Source: Eubacteriales bacterium
Lineage (GTDB): Bacteria; Bacillota; Clostridia; Lachnospirales; Lachnospiraceae
NCBI GenBank assembly: GCA_030536855.1
Contig: JAUNPK010000020.1
Span: 1 to 54,039, forward strand
Reading direction: 5' to 3'
DNA length: 54,039 bases
Part shown: positions 53,945 to 54,039 of the stretch, piece after piece
How the letters are laid out: the number at the start of each line of letters is the position of its first letter
Numbering within the stretch: the first letter of the stretch is position 1
The notes under the pieces: model-generated
Database searches by the model: none
Told to the model about the DNA's origin: nothing
Seen by the model: the letters and a program-made list of their open reading frames with translations, nothing else
Program-made: the position numbers and the translations under genes

Positions 53945-54039
53945 ATATAATTAATTCTATGAAACCATGAAACCATAAATATTAATAATAGAGTAAAGAT
54001 TTTGTTAGTTGAATAAGAAAAAATAAAAAATGAGAGTGA
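53945..54039. other. AT-rich intergenic end of window
   Basis: The last 95 bases hold short direct repeats of GAAACCAT and AT-rich sequence. I see no gene, terminator hairpin or RNA. Confidence 0.6.

Overview
The window is a stretch of chromosome from an AT-rich, endospore-forming member of the Firmicutes (class Clostridia, most likely family Lachnospiraceae). Three things point there. A complete spoIIIAA-AH operon, spoIVB and spo0A are present. The order asp23-nusB-xseA-xseB-ispA-dxs-tlyA-(nadK)-argR-recN-spoIVB-spo0A is the classic Firmicutes layout. The Shine-Dalgarno sites are strong and the sigma-A promoters near consensus. I cannot name genus or species from the sequence alone. All genes but two (tmcAL and a D,D-carboxypeptidase) lie on the minus strand, so the biological reading direction is from high to low coordinates.

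Layout from low to high coordinates. 1-1847: start of rpsP, then ffh and ylxM (signal recognition particle). 1990-6834: a block of AI-2E-type permease, beta-helix lipoprotein and threonine deaminase that separates ylxM-ffh from ftsY. 6887-14417: ftsY, smc, rnc, acpP, plsX, rpmF, yceD (fatty-acid/phospholipid, chromosome condensation and secretion genes). 14544-16777: ackA-pta acetate pathway. 17060-18319 (+): tmcAL tRNA-modifying enzyme. 18516-26998: DUF711 protein, ACT protein, YycJ-type metallohydrolase, an unusual long FtsA-like ATPase, coaE, polA and an orphan zinc-finger membrane protein. 27078-29441: cytidylate-kinase-like protein and NhaD-type antiporter. 29645-29727: tRNA-Leu(CAA). 29813-32395: glycogen synthase and a secreted coiled-coil NlpC/P60 hydrolase. 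32576-43912: spo0A back through the isoprenoid/DNA-repair/NusB cluster to an Asp23 protein. 43997-48999: the eight-gene spoIIIA operon. 49064-52500: an ABC exporter pair. 52664-53944 (+): a DacF-like D,D-carboxypeptidase.

Functional threads. Ffh, FtsY and YlxM form the protein-targeting module. PlsX, AcpP and RNase III share a lipid/RNA locus with SMC. Pta and AckA make ATP and acetate from acetyl-CoA. Dxs and IspA feed isoprenoid synthesis. Spo0A (with its own promoter and an upstream 0A-box pair), SpoIVB and SpoIIIAA-AH cover initiation, sigma-K checkpoint signalling and the mother-cell/forespore channel of sporulation, with the carboxypeptidase a plausible spore-cortex enzyme.

Most of the window is conserved housekeeping DNA. 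I found no CRISPR array, insertion sequence, prophage, toxin-antitoxin or defence system. The items most worth a second look are a 700-residue FtsA-like ATPase that ends in three beta-grasp-like repeats instead of a membrane-targeting helix, a conserved but functionally unassigned ACT/DUF711 pair, several terminators fused to the next promoter or ribosome-binding site (ylxM, spoIIIAA), and a short GC-rich palindromic patch beside tmcAL.
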